A stretch of 64,000 nt of DNA from Bolinopsis microptera (lineage: Eukaryota; Ctenophora; Tentaculata; Lobata; Bolinopsidae). The stretch is taken from assembly GCF_026151205.1 (NCBI RefSeq), contig NC_087079.1:18036945-18100944 (forward strand). The letters run 5' to 3'. Position numbers and translations under genes: made by a program. Below are positions 34,560 to 48,540 of this stretch, piece after piece (position 1 is the first letter of the stretch; each line of letters opens with the position of its first letter). The notes below the pieces were generated by a model, which was given only the letters and a program-made list of their open reading frames with translations, was not told where the DNA came from and did no database searches.

Positions 34560-36320
34560 GGACCTCTTGTTGTCCAATATGAAGGTTTTATCCGAGTCAC
34601 TGGACGATTGGTCTCCTTGTTTTACAAGTTAACTATTATCCTTACTAACATTTTATGTAACATTTGTGGTACAAAACCATCAATTACTAAGCACACACTG
34701 TATACACACTGCCATCTTACAGAGCCTGAATAGTCAACAGTATTCTACAATCTACAGTAACTAACTAAGTTTTTATAAGTAATTAGTAACTGAATAAAAT
34801 GTTATTAGTAACTAAGAACTAATTAAGTTGATATTAGTAATTATTACCTAATTAGTAAGTACTTGCAGTTACCACCCGTATTCACACTCAGACCTGAGTT
34901 TAGTCATTTTCCGATACGAGATTGGGGACGGGTTCTAAAAACAAACAAACAAACAACATAAATAATAAAGTTGTTATTAGTAATTAGTTGTTACTAGCAA
35001 TTAATAACTAATTAAGTTGTAATTAGGACACCTTGCGATAATTAGCAGCTAGACGGGTGATTTTGTAGAGAGCGAGTAGCGCGATCCTCTCCATTCATCC
35101 TGTAATCCTCTTGTTTCTAATATAACAACAACTTTACTACAGAGTTGTGGGGAGGCTGTGAAGTAGTGTTGATTATAGTGGGGAGGCTATCAAGGTGGCG
35201 CTGTGAGCTGGGAGGGACTGTGTGCAGAGAGGGTTATCCAGCTTTAGTAGGGGACTTTCCGCCTCTTTCTACATAGTTCTTGGTAGGTCTGTTATGTCCG
35301 GATAATCAAATTAGCTTGTATTGTATTAATCTACAACTAATACCTTCACACAACCAAACTACACACAACGAAACTAGAAGATTATCAACTACTTTGAAAA
35401 TACAAATTCAAATTTACTAGGAAACAAATTTAGAAAGAGCTTTTAAATCGAATTGATTATTTACGTTATATAATAAGTATAGCTACGAAGCGTATAATCT
35501 AATCCAGTTGACTTATACTAGAATACTAGAATATTTTATGACTGCGTTGATGACTGCATCTATGAATTGGAGCAATTTAGTTAACAAACAGTCGAAATAA
35601 ACTTAAAGCAGCGAAAAGACGACGTAAATCAATCGAAATTTTTAAAATCTACAATTCAGCAGCACATAAAGAGGGGTGTAATATTCTAACCGATTATAAA
35701 ATCTATATTATATAGTGATAATATAACCTTGGTAAACTAGTTACTACGGTTATATTAGTACAATCTTCTGAAACAGCTAAGAACGTCACGTACTTTACAG
35801 GGCAATAGTAAGAACTTCTATAACAGACGATTATTAGCGATATTAGCAATTATGTGGTCCAAACGAGACAGTTATATAATAAGAGCTAAAAAAAGCTTCA
35901 TATCAAGGCGTACTTTCTGTAGTCGACCTAGAATATTAGATAGCAGACAAACACTGGCAGACGAGTAGATTATATAAGTAGTGATTAAGTATTTTATACA
36001 AGTGTAGTAGGTTATATTATAACCTATATAACCTGTATAAGTACTGATTACAACAACGTGCCAGTCACCTCTACAACGTACTCAGCAGGCCTCTACTTAG
36101 AACGTTTATAGTTTACAGCTATTCAGGTTGCAAGATTCTATAAATCCTAATAATAGCGGACAATCAGAATCTGAGGCTATCAGAAAAGCGCACACATGTA
36201 ATGAGATATTATGTTTGATTGCTGCAGTCAGCAGATATATCTGTGTAGCAAGCAGAAGAGGAATTACTCCGCAAGCAATTATAATACTATGTATTAGAGG
36301 GAGGAAAACAAAAGAGACGG
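34560..36320. other. Intergenic AT-rich DNA, no gene seen
   Basis: Contains short AACTAATTAAGTTG-type repeats around 34.8-35.0 kb and nothing recognisable as coding on either strand. Confidence 0.6.
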
Positions 36321-36321
36321 G

Positions 36322-39300
36322 TGTCGTCATGGAGTAAACAAAATCAACTGCAGCATATTATTCAATTAATACTACTATTTAAGTTATGCTGTCATGGAGT
36401 AAACAAAAACAACTGCAGCATATTATTCAATTAATACTACTATTTAAGTTATGCTGTCATGGAGTAAACAAAAACAACTGCAGCATATTATTCAATTAAT
36501 ACTACTATTTAAGTTATGCTGTTATGGAGTAAACAAAAACAACTGCAGCATATTATTCAATTAATACTACTATTTAAGTTATGTCGTCATGGAGTAAACA
36601 AAAACAACTGCAGCATATTATTCAATTAATACTACTATTTAAGTTATGCTGTCATGGAGTAAACAAAAACAACTGCAGCATATTATTCAATTAATACTAC
36701 TATTTAAGTTATGCTGTCATGGAGTAAACAAAAACAACTGCAGCATATTATTCAATTAATACTACTATTTAAGTTATGTCGTCATGGAGTAAACAAAAAC
36801 AACTGCAGCATATTATTCAATTAATACTACTATTTAAGTTATGCTGTCATGGAGTAAACAAAAACAACTGCAGCATATTATTCAATTAATACTACTATTT
36901 AAGTTATGCTGTCATGGAGTAAACAAAAACAACTGCAGCATATTATTCAATTAATACTACTATTTAAGTTATGTCGTCATGGAGTAAACAAAAACAACTG
37001 CAGCATATTATTCAATTAATACTACTATTTAAGTTATGCTGTCATGGAGTAAACAAAAACAACTGCAGCATATTATTCAATTAATACTACTATTTAAGTT
37101 ATGCTGTCATGGAGTAAACAAAAACAACTGCAGCATATTATTCAATTAATACTACTATTTAAGTTATGCTGTCATGGAGTAAACAAAAACAACTGCAGCA
37201 TATTATTCAATTAATACTACTATTTAAGTTATGCTGTCATGGAGTAAACAAAAACAACTGCAGCATATTATTCAATTAATACTACTATTTAAGTTATGCT
37301 GTTATGGAGTAAACAAAAACAACTGCAGCATATTATTCAATTAATACTACTATTTAAGTTATGCTGTCATGGAGTAAACAAAAACAACTGCAGCATATTA
37401 TTCAATTAATACTACTATTTAAGTTATGCTGTCATGGAGTAAACAAAAACAACTGCAGCATGTTATTCAATTAATACTACTATTTAAGTTATGCTGTCAT
37501 GGAGTAAACAAAAACAACTGCAGCATATTATTCAATTAATACTACTATTTAAGTTATGTCGTCATGGAGTAAACAAAAACAACTGCAGCATATTATTCAA
37601 TTAATACTACTATTTAAGTTATGCTGTCATGGAGTAAACAAAAACAACTGCAGCATATTATTCAATTAATACTACTATTTAAGTTATGCTGTCATGGAGT
37701 AAACAAAAACAACTGCAGCATATTATTCAATTAATACTACTATTTAAGTTATGTCGTCATGGAGTAAACAAAAACAACTGCAGCATATTATTCAATTAAT
37801 ACTACTATTTAAGTTATGCTGTCATGGAGTAAACAAAAACAACTGCAGCATATTATTCAATTAATACTACTATTTAAGTTATGCTGTCATGGAGTAAACA
37901 AAAACAACTGCAGCATATTATTCAATTAATACTACTATTTAAGTTATGCTGTCATGGAGTAAACAAAAACAACTGCAGCATATTATTCAATTAATACTAC
38001 TATTTAAGTTATGCTGTCATGGAGTAAACAAAAACAACTGCAGCATATTATTCAATTAATACTACTATTTAAGTTATGCTGTTATGGAGTAAACAAAAAC
38101 AACTGCAGCATATTATTCAATTAATACTACTATTTAAGTTATGCTGTCATGGAGTAAACAAAAACAACTGCAGCATATTATTCAATTAATACTACTATTT
38201 AAGTTATGCTGTCATGGAGTAAACAAAAACAACTGCAGCATATTATTCAATTAATACTACTATTTAAGTTATGCTGTCATGGAGTAAACAAAAACAACTG
38301 CAGCATATTATTCAATTAATACTACTATTTAAGTTATGCTGTCATGGAGTAAACAAAAACAACTGCAGCATATTATTCAATTAATACTACTATTTAAGTT
38401 ATGCTGTCATGGAGTAAACAAAAACAACTGCAGCATATTATTCAATTAATACTACTATTTAAGTTATGCTGTCATGGAGTAAACAAAAACAACTGCAGCA
38501 TATTATTCAATTAATACTACTATTTAAGTTATGCTGTTATGGAGTAAACAAAAACAACTGCAGCATATTATTCAATTAATACTACTATTTAAGTTATGCT
38601 GTCATGGAGTAAACAAAAACAACTGCAGCATATTATTCAATTAATACTACTATTTAAGTTATGCTGTTATGGAGTAAACAAAAACAACTGCAGCATATTA
38701 TTCAATTAATACTACTATTTAAGTTATGCTGTTATGGAGTAAACAAAAACAACTGCAGCATATTATTCAATTAATACTACTATTTAAGTTATGCTGTTAT
38801 GGAGTAAACAAAAACAACTGCAGCATATTATTCAATTAATACTACTATTTAAGTTATGCTGTCATGGAGTAAACAAAAACAACTGCAGCATATTATTCAA
38901 TTAATACTACTATTTAAGTTATGCTGTCATGGAGTAAACAAAAACAACTGCAGCATATTATTCAATTAATACTACTATTTAAGTTATGCTGTTATGGAGT
39001 AAACAAAAACAACTGCAGCATATTATTCAATTAATACTACTATTTAAGTTATGCTGTCATGGAGTAAACAAAAACAACTGCAGCATATTATTCAATTAAT
39101 ACTACTATTTAAGTTATGCTGTTATGGAGTAAACAAAAACAACTGCAGCATATTATTCAATTAATACTACTATTTAAGTTATTCTGTCATGGAGTAAACA
39201 AAAACAACTGTAGCATATTATTCAATTAATACTACTATTTAAGTTATGCTGTCATGGAGTAAACAAAAACAACTGTAGCATATTATTCAATTAATACTAC

Positions 39301-41717
39301 TATTTAAGTTATGCTGTCATGGAGTAAACAAAAACAACTGCAGCATATTATTCAATTAATACTACTATTTAAGTTATGCTGTTATGGAGTAAACAAAAAC
39401 AACTGCAGCATATTATTCAATTAATACTACTATTTAAGTTATGCTGTCATGGAGTAAACAAAAACAACTGCAGCATATTATTCAATTAATACTACTATTT
39501 AAGTTATGCTGTCATGGAGTAAACAAAAACAACTGCAGCATATTATTCAATTAATACTACTATTTAAGTTATGCTGTCATGGAGTAAACAAAAACAACTG
39601 TAGCATATTATTCAATTAATACTACTATTTAAGTTATGCTGTCATGGAGTAAACAAAAACAACTGCAGCATATTATTCAATTAATACTACTATTTAAGTT
39701 ATGCTGTCATGGAGTAAACAAAAACAACTGCAGCATATTATTCAATTAATACTACTATTTAAGTTATGCTGTCATGGAGTAAACAAAAACAACTGCAGCA
39801 TATTATTCAATTAATACTACTATTTAAGTTATGCTGTCATGGAGTAAACAAAAACAACTGCAGCATATTATTCAATTAATAGTACTATTTAAGTTATGCT
39901 GTCATGGAGTAAACAAAAACAACTGCAGCATATTATTCAATTAATAGTACTATTTAAGTTATGCTGTCATGGAGTAAACAAAAACAACTGCAGCATATTA
40001 TTCAATTAATACTACTATTTAAGTTATGCTGTCATGGAGTAAACAAAAACAACTGTAGCATATTATTCAATTAATACTACTATTTAAGTTATGCTGTCAT
40101 GGAGTAAACAAAAACAACTGCAGCATATTATTCAATTAATACTACTATTTAAGTTATGCTGTCATGGAGTAAACAAAAACAACTGCAGCATATTATTCAA
40201 TTAATACTACTATTTAAGTTATGCTGTTATGGAGTAAACAAAAACAACTGCAGCATATTATTCAATTAATACTACTATTTAAGTTATGCTGTCATGGAGT
40301 AAACAAAAACAACTGCAGCATATTATTCAATTAATAGTACTATTTAAGTTATGCTGTCATGGAGTAAACAAAAACAACTGCAGCATATTATTCAATTAAT
40401 ACTACTATTTAAGTTATGCTGTCATGGAGTAAACAAAAACAACTGCAGCATGTTATTCAATTAATACTACTATTTAAGTTATGCTGTCATGGAGTAAACA
40501 AAAACAACTGCAGCATATTATTCAATTAATACTACTATTTAAGTTATGCTGTCATGGAGTAAACAAAAACAACTGTAGCATATTATTCAATTAATACTAC
40601 TATTTAAGTTATGCTGTCATGGAGTAAACAAAAACAACTGCAGCATATTATTCAATTAATACTACTATTTAAGTTATGCTGTCATGGAGTAAACAAAAAC
40701 AACTGCAGCATATTATTCAATTAATACTACTATTTAAGTTATGCTGTCATGGAGTAAACAAAAACAACTGCAGCATATTATTCAATTAATACTACTATTT
40801 AAGTTATGCTGTCATGGAGTAAACAAAAACAACTGCAGCATATTATTCAATTAATAGTACTATTTAAGTTATGCTGTCATGGAGTAAACAAAAACAACTG
40901 CAGCATATTATTCAATTAATACTACTATTTAAGTTATGCTGTCATGGAGTAAACAAAAACAACTGCAGCATGTTATTCAATTAATACTACTATTTAAGTT
41001 ATGCTGTCATGGAGTAAACAAAAACAACTGTAGCATATTATTCAATTAATACTACTATTTAAGTTATGCTGTCATGGAGTAAACAAAAACAACTGCAGCA
41101 TATTATTCAATTAATACTACTATTTAAGTTATGCTGTCATGGAGTAAACAAAAACAACTGCAGCATATTATTCAATTAATACTACTATTTAAGTTATGCT
41201 GTTATGGAGTAAACAAAAACAACTGCAGCATATTATTCAATTAATACTACTATTTAAGTTATGCTGTCATGGAGTAAACAAAAACAACTGCAGCATATTA
41301 TTCAATTAATACTACTATTTAAGTTATGCTGTCATGGAGTAAACAAAAACAACTGCAGCATATTATTCAATTAATAGTACTATTTAAGTTATGCTGTCAT
41401 GGAGTAAACAAAAACAACTGCAGCATATTATTCAATTAATAGTACTATTTAAGTTATGCTGTCATGGAGTAAACAAAAACAACTGCAGCATGTTATTCAA
41501 TTAATACTACTATTTAAGTTATGCTGTCATGGAGTAAACAAAAACAACTGCAGCATGTTATTCAATTAATACTACTATTTAAGTTATGCTGTTATGGAGT
41601 AAACAAAAACAACTGCAGCATGTTATTCAATTAATACTACTATTTAAGTTATGCTGTCATGGAGTAAACAAAAACAACTGCAGCAAGTTATTCAATTAAT
41701 ACTACTATTTAAGTTAT
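36322..41717. repeat. 65-bp satellite array, about 83 copies
   Basis: A continuous head-to-tail array. The unit contains GTCATGGAGTAAACAAAAAC, AACTGCAGCATATTATTCAA and TTAATACTACTATTTAAGTT. Copies differ at a few diagnostic sites (GTCATGG/GTTATGG; ATGCTG/ATGTCG; GCAGCATA/GTAGCATA/GCAGCATG; ACTACT/AGTACT). Several of these recur at 780-bp spacing (12 units), so part of the array grew by block duplication. This is the largest repeat in the window and lies between the two divergent genes. Confidence 0.97.
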
Positions 41718-43020
41718 CCTATTATGCTGTTATGCTATTATGTTATTGAACTAGCTGTCTCAGTTATACAACCAACAACGAAACATAAAGTTAAATGTAT
41801 CAAAAATCATATAGAATTCAAAGAAAGGGCAAGTCGTGAGGTTGGAGAAGGAAAGGGTGAGCCGGAGAAATTAATTACTACCAATTAACTCAATTAATGT
41901 TATCATTAATGAAATTACTATTAATTATCATTTCAATCGCACTATGATTTAGTTGAATTCTAAAGCTGTTACCTTCTGTACTTGACAGTTAATTAACCGG
42001 CAGATTACATTGCGATAGTAATTAGAACTACAAGGCAACTATGGCAAGAGAGAGCGAACGTACTGACCACTCAAAATCCTACAGAGAAAAGCGACAGAAT
42101 CACACAAGTGCTATTCTACAGAACACACCCACATATTTAATATTTATACGGGTATATTGGTATAACAGGCATAGTAACAACTAAACTAGTAACTAAGTAA
42201 CTAGTAACTATAGTAACTAGTAACTAAGTAACTAGTAACTATAGTAACTAGTAACTAAGTAACTAGTAACTATAGTAACTAGTATAGAGCAGTATTAAGG
42301 TACTCAGTATTTAAACAACATGTCCACTGTGTGATATATTGGTGTTCACAGCAGCTGCACTAGGGGAGTGTGTAACATAAGTCAGTTATTACTTTGTAAT
42401 CTACCAGCCAGTGACATATTATACCGGAATCTAGAGCCAGTGACATATTATACCGGAATCTAGAGCCAGGATTGTTCAGGGATCTAGCAGAGATTCATCT
42501 TACAGTAAACATGAGTACAGCGTGTTAACAATATCAGCTCAACTAACACAGTCAGTTAACAAAGTAACAAGTCACAGTTAACAAGAACAATACTGATTAA
42601 CACAATGCCTGGTTTGAGGGGATTATCCCTATAAAGTTTACTATGTATAATGTATATAATACTATATTATTATCCCTATAAAGTTTACTATGTATAATGT
42701 ATATAATACTATATTATTATCCCTATAAAGTTTACTATGTATCCCTATAAAGTTTATTGTATTGTATAATATAATAATATATTAGTATCCCTATAAAGTT
42801 GACTGTATTGTATAATATAATACTATATTATTATCCCTATAAAGTTTACTATGTATAATGTGTAATATAGAACTATATTATTATCCCTATAAAGTTTACT
42901 ATACTGTATAATGTATATAATACTATGTTATTATCCCTATTATATAGTTTGCACCATATAAGGATATCAAGTAAAGTGCTAATTATCAAGTAGCTACTAT
43001 TAGCTGTTAAGCTGTGAGAA
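41718..43020. other. Spacer with short AT-rich tandem repeats
   Basis: Contains TAACTAGTAACTATAG repeats (about 42185-42290) and six imperfect units around CCCTATAAAGTTTACTATGT (about 42625-42945). No gene is seen. Confidence 0.75.
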
Positions 43021-43173
43021 TATATGGGTGATTCTCATCAAAACCGACCCAAAAAACACGGGATTTGAAAGTTGATCATAGAACGAAAAAAATTACATTA
43101 TGATAAATCGGGTTAGTTCCTCTACTTAAATCTGTATAGGGGTCAGATATTGCCCCACCAATTAATGAGTAAT

Positions 43174-43445
43174 TGGCAATTAAGTGTGTTACACCCGTAA
43201 CGATTTCTGTTACACCCGTAACGCATTACGGGTGTAACAAATTCTCAAATGTTACACCCGTAACGCATTACGGGTGTAACAAATGCTCAAATGTTACACC
43301 CGTAACACGTTACGGGTATAACAAATTCTCAAATGTTACACCCGTAACACGTTACGGGTATTACAAATTCTCAAATGTTACACCCGTAACATGTTACGGG
43401 TATTACAAATTCTCAAATGTTACACCTGTAACACGTTACAAACGG
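43174..43445. repeat. Subterminal palindromic repeats, left end
   Basis: Five or six units of about 42 bp pairing GTTACACCCGTAAC with GTTACGGGTGTAAC, separated by AAATTCTCAAAT. These are typical candidates for transposase-binding sites. Confidence 0.85.
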
Positions 43446-43595
43446 ATTGTTTGTATACTTTATTACTTTATTGATGTACATTATTCACCCATTCATCATC
43501 TTTTATAAATTTCACCTGTACAAAGTAAAACGATTAGAGTTTAAGCTACATAATGTAAATTTACGAAAGTGTAGGGGGGGGGGATCATGTTATTT

Positions 43596-43670
43596 TTTGT
43601 CCGTTTTTATCCGTTAATTTTTGTCCGTTTTCAGAAAATAGGGTACCGAACGGACAAAAACGGACAAAAA
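43596..43670. repeat. Inverted repeat of CGGACAAAAA motifs
   Basis: TTTTTGTCCGTTTTTATCCG on the left faces GAACGGACAAAAACGGACAA on the right, inside the 3.5-kb transposon. Confidence 0.7.
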
Positions 43671-44024
43671 TTGTAACTTTTGATTTAAATTTTCTCCACA
43701 ATTTGTAACAGGCTATCTGCAGAAATGGGTAGCCCGGTTAATGACCATGGTCCTTTCTCAAACTTTTAATCCTTTATTAGGCACAAAGAATAGTCTACAC
43801 ATTATTTAATAGCATAAAAAGGGATGAAAATCAATTCATTTATGAAAAATATCATGTAACAACTTTTCCATATTACTGGAGAGTAAAACTTTGTTAAACA
43901 CAAAAATTCTTGAGCACATTTCGAGTCAGACTCAAATGCGTTTAAAAGCATTTTAGTATATAACAATAAATTATGTAAACAATAACACCAACAATAATAA
44001 TAAATTGAACAAATTATTGAGAGA

Positions 44025-45790
44025 TGAAAGAGAGGAAGAGGAGGAGGGGGACTGAGGAGGGGACTGAGGAGGAAGAGGAGGGGGGCTGAGGAGGAGTAAG
44101 ACTGAGGAGGAGAACTGAGAAGGAGGAATGAATAGGAGGAGGAGGAGGAGAAGAAGGACTCAAGAGGAGGAGGAGGACTGAGGAGGAGAAGGAGGACAGA
44201 TGAGGAGGACTGGGGGAGGACTGAGGAGGAAGACAACTGAGGAGAAGGAAGAGGAAGACTGAAGAGGACTGAGGAGGAGGAGGACTGAGGAGAAGGAGGA
44301 GGACTGAGGAGAAGGGGGATTAGGAGGAGGAGGAGGAGGACTTAGAAGGAGGAGGACTGAGGAGAAGGAGGAGGACTGAGGAGAAAGGGAGAGAGGAGGA
44401 GGAGGAGGAGAGAGGAGGAGGGTGACAGGGGAGAGGACTGAGGAGGAGGAAGAGGAGAAGGACTGAGGAGGAGAAGCAGGAGGACTGAGGAGGAGGACGA
44501 CCCAGGAGGACGAGAACTGAGAAGAAGGAGGATGAGGACTGAGGACGAGGAGGAGGACTTGGGAGGAGGAGGACTGATGAGGAGGACTGAAGACGAGGAG
44601 GAGTAGGAGGAGGACTGAGGAGGGAGGACTTAGGAGGAAGAGGAGGACTGAGGAGGAGGAGGATTGAGGAGTAGGAGGAGAAAGAGGACTGAGGAGGATC
44701 AAAAGGACCCAGGAGGAGGACCCAGGAGGAGGAGGAGGAGGAGGACTGAGGAGAACTGAGAAGAAGGAGGACTGAATAGGAGGAGGAGGAGGGGACTGGG
44801 GGAGGGCTGAGGAGGAGGAGGACTGAGGAGGAGGAGGACTAAGGAGAAGGATGAGGAGGAGGACTGAGGAGGAGGAAGACCCAGGAGGAGGACCCAGGAA
44901 AATGCCCCATGAGGAGGAGGAGGAGGACTGGGGAGGAGGAGGACTGATGAGGACTTTTGAGGACTGATGAGGAGGACTGAAGCTGAGGACAAGGAGGAGG
45001 AGGAGGAGGACTGAGGACTGAGGACTGAGGAGGAGGACTGATGAGGAGAAGGAGGTGTATGAGGAGGATGAGGAGGAATAATGAGAAGGAGGATGAGGAG
45101 AAGGAGGACTGAGGAGGAGGACTGGTGAAGAGGACTGATGAGGAGGAGGAGGAGGACTGATGAGGATCAGGAGGACCCAGGAGGAGGACCCAGGAGGAGG
45201 AGGAAGAGGAGGAGGACTGAGGAGGAGGACTGAGCAGAACTGAGGAGAAGGAGGAGAAGTACTGCATAGGAGGAGGGGGACTGGGGGAGGAGGAGGACTG
45301 AGAAGGAGGAGGACTGAGGATAACTGCTCGGAGTAGGAGTAGGAGGAGGACTGAGGAGGGGAGGACTTAGGAGGAAGAGGATGACTGAAGAGGAAGAGGA
45401 GGAGGATAAAGAGGAGGACTGAGGAGGAGGACTGAGAGGTAGGAGGAGGAGGAGGAGGAGGAGAAGAACTCAGTAGGAGGAGGATGAGAAGGAGGAGAAC
45501 TGAGGAGGAGGAGGACTAAGAAGAAGGATGAGGAGGAGGACTGAGGAGGAGGAGAAGGACTGAGGAGGAGGAGGACTGAGAAGGAGGAGGACTGAGGAGA
45601 ACTGAGGAGAATGAGAAGTACTGAATAGGAGGAGGGGGACTGGGGGAGGACTGAGGAGGAAGAGGACTGAGGAGGACGACTAAGGAGAAGGATGAGGAAT
45701 AGGACTGAGGAGGAGGAGGACTGAGGAGGAAAAGGAGGAGGATGAAGAGGAGGACTGAGGAGGAGGACTCAGGAGAATAGCTGAACTAGA
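44025..45790. repeat. 1.8-kb polypurine (GGA/GAGGA) tract
   Basis: The + strand is almost entirely G and A, with recurring AGGAGGACTGAGGAGGAGG. The complementary strand is Ser/Pro/Leu-coding in several frames by composition alone. It is the interior of the 3.5-kb transposon. Such mirror-rich purine tracts can form triplex (H-) DNA. Confidence 0.92.
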
Positions 45791-45944
45791 ATAACACTGC
45801 TTCCTTGTGTCAAATTCAATCATGAAGAATTCAATCACATACCTATCTAGGAAGATATTTACTCTTCCAGACACTACTGCAGTACATCGTACTTACATTA
45901 AATTACACACCTACTAGTATTGGTACCATTTTGATACCAACTGT

Positions 45945-46145
45945 ACGGGTGTTACATTAATTACAAATTCGTTGCACCAACAACGTGTTACAGGTGTAAC
46001 ATTTGAGAAATTGTTACGCCCGTAACGTGTTACGGGTGTAATATTTGAGAATTTGTTACACCCGTAACGTGTTACGGGTGTAACATTTGAGAATTTGTTA
46101 CGCCCGTAACGTGTTACGGGTTCGTTACGGGTTTGTTACGGGCGT
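45945..46145. repeat. Subterminal palindromic repeats, right end
   Basis: Four units of GTTACACCCGTAACGTGTTA/CGGGTGTAAC with ATTTGAGAATTT spacers, inverted relative to the left-end set of the same transposon. Confidence 0.85.
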
Positions 46146-46539
46146 GACGCCCCAGATCTTTATCAGCCTAAATTTTCCTTATCTACTAAGATAAAGATTC
46201 CAAACTTGTTAGAAGTACTACCTGTCCTATAAATAAGCCTTTCAGAAAGTTTTGTGAAAAAATATTGATCATAAGATGAGTTATAGTGTCTGAAAGGCCT
46301 GTGTTACGGGTGGAACATTATCTGACACCTCCCGTTTTTGGCCTTTTTTAGCAGTATTAACTTAATTTTATATTTCTAAGTTATATTTTAGTTATATATT
46401 TTGATGACCTGTTATTCTACGCCCAATTCTCTACATGATTGTACAAAAATTAATCAAATCGTTAAAAAAATGATTATATGACAATAGGTTGAGTGTGTAG
46501 AGTAATTTTGGGTCGGTTTTGATGAGAATCACCCATATA

Positions 46540-48535
46540 ATATTATATATTATATTATATATATTTAATGTTATGACATACAAGGTGACACCTGCATAGT
46601 TTCTAATTCCTCTGAGAATTGAGTACGTCGAGTAGTTTGTAGCGTTACAGATAACGAGAAGCTTAGTGATGAGTAATTACAAATTACTTGGAGCAACATT
46701 CCTATTAAATACGGGAGAACTTCCAATTCTAGTTGATGGTTTTAACAATACTCAAGATACTAGCTAAAAACAATATTACAAATTATTACTAACTAAATAC
46801 ACGTCATTTAAACGCATACAACATTAACGATATACAAGCAAGGAGCAAGTAAGTAAGTAAGTTAGTGAGAGTAGGAGTTGGGTTGCTTGCGGAGCAAGAG
46901 TAAGACCAAGCTTGTTACAAATAGCTCCAGGAAGGCGCCAAATTCCACGCTGCCATACGAACCAGTCAACAAGTTTCACAAAACCACCCAACCAACCAGA
47001 CAGAAAGTGTGAAGTCACGAGGTGTGACGTCATATCACGTGGTGTGACGTCATAACCAATTGGAAGGCTGCCAGCAAGTCAAGTGGTTTAGAAGGATGTT
47101 ACCGAGTTAGTAGTTAGTTTTCCGTGTAGCATGCACCTTCTTACACCTTGGTTACTCAAAGACGGAACCTTGTATTAAATTTTAACTGCTCAAGGAGGGA
47201 CAATTAACAAATACTGGTAATCACGATGAGGATGTGATTAACTTGCATCCTTTATTATAAAGGATATATAATAATAGCTAACCCAAAATTAGCTGCATTC
47301 TGTTAACACAACCGTCTATTAATGAAACCCCCCTAATTTTGTATTAATTATCGATAACTTATTACTTATTATTGATAACTTATTATTGATAACTTATTAT
47401 TGATAACTTATTATTGATAACTTATTATTGATAACTTATCATTGCTAACTTATTATTGATAACGTATTACTAATTATTGATAACGTATTACTAATTATTG
47501 ATAACTTATTACTAATTATTGATAACTAATTACTAATTATTGATAACTTACAGCCAGAGCAGCGTGAGAAGTTGGTTTCCATTCTGTTACATCGTCCTGG
47601 CAGAAATAACATGTTATATTTTGTTATATCATGAAAACAGATGACGTGATGACGTAAATCATTAATGTCTAGTTGAATTAATTTATAATGTATATTAGTG
47701 GATGGTTGTATTATAGGAGGCTAAAGGGCCAATATATTTATCAGGATCCTAGCATAAGGGGTCCGGTGGGTGCTCTTTTGGAAAACAGATGAGCAACTGT
47801 GTCCATCATAAAACAGATCATGTTAAAATGAGATACAATTGGATTCTATAAAAGTATTATAAACACTTATAATTCATTTAGGGTAAGGGAATTTAGGGCG
47901 AACAAAGAAATTATAAATTATTTCATAAATTCAGCTAAAATAGCAATCAAGATAATATTATGGTATTTAGATCGGTTTAACTTTCATTCATACAATTAGA
48001 CTTTTACAACTCAAATATTAACATATAATAGTACCCAATTGGGTGTATAAAGCATTATATTGGCTAGCAGGAACCAGTCTAACCCTATAAAAGTGGGGTC
48101 AAGAGATCACAACAATATTTATTCGTTTACTGATTTTAACACCTCTTGGGGTCCAAATTTCAGGACCTAAAGTTCTTATTCCTTGGTCAATTTTTTCCCT
48201 ATTGTTGCCGAAGGCAAAAAGATGGTAGGGAATAAGTTATCGGGTTTGGATATAATATGAGGTGGCCCGACAGCGCTACGCTGACGACAAAAGTCTGCTC
48301 CTTCGCAATATAAACCACTCCCCTATAAGTATGGAGTCTATTTTGCGCTTGCGACGCCAGTTATGTGTTAATTAATTATACGCATAGCAACCAGTTTTTG
48401 GCGCTTGACGACTGTTACACAGGTTTCCATTGGGTTACAATTCACTCTTATTCATTAATATAGCATATTAGTCATCTGAGCGGATCAATCATCAATGTAA
48501 GTGTTATTTTGGTGAAACAAGCTTAATAACTGAGA
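46540..48535. other. AT-rich spacer with a TTATTGATAACTTA repeat
   Basis: A degenerate array of ACTTATTATTGATA units occupies about 47340-47555. Otherwise no gene or element was recognised, apart from scattered unique sequence. Confidence 0.65.
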
Positions 48536-48540
48536 CACAC

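Larger units (their letters stand above)
43021..46539. mobile_element. 3.5-kb non-autonomous DNA transposon with 30-bp TIRs
   Basis: Bases 43021-43050 (TATATGGGTGATTCTCATCA...) are the exact reverse complement of 46510-46539. Inside each end are subterminal repeats of GTTACACCCGTAACG in opposite orientation (about 43174-43445 and 45945-46145). The core is a polypurine tract. No transposase is visible. The outermost TATA/ATA may include the target-site duplication. I cannot assign the superfamily. Confidence 0.85.

Noticed and set aside
36322-41717. CRISPR array
   Set aside because: Units are contiguous with no unique spacers, and the window is animal nuclear DNA; this is a satellite.
43802-45874. 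Minus-strand Ser/Pro/Leu-rich open frames
   Set aside because: They are the complement of the polypurine tract; several frames are open at once, so composition explains them.
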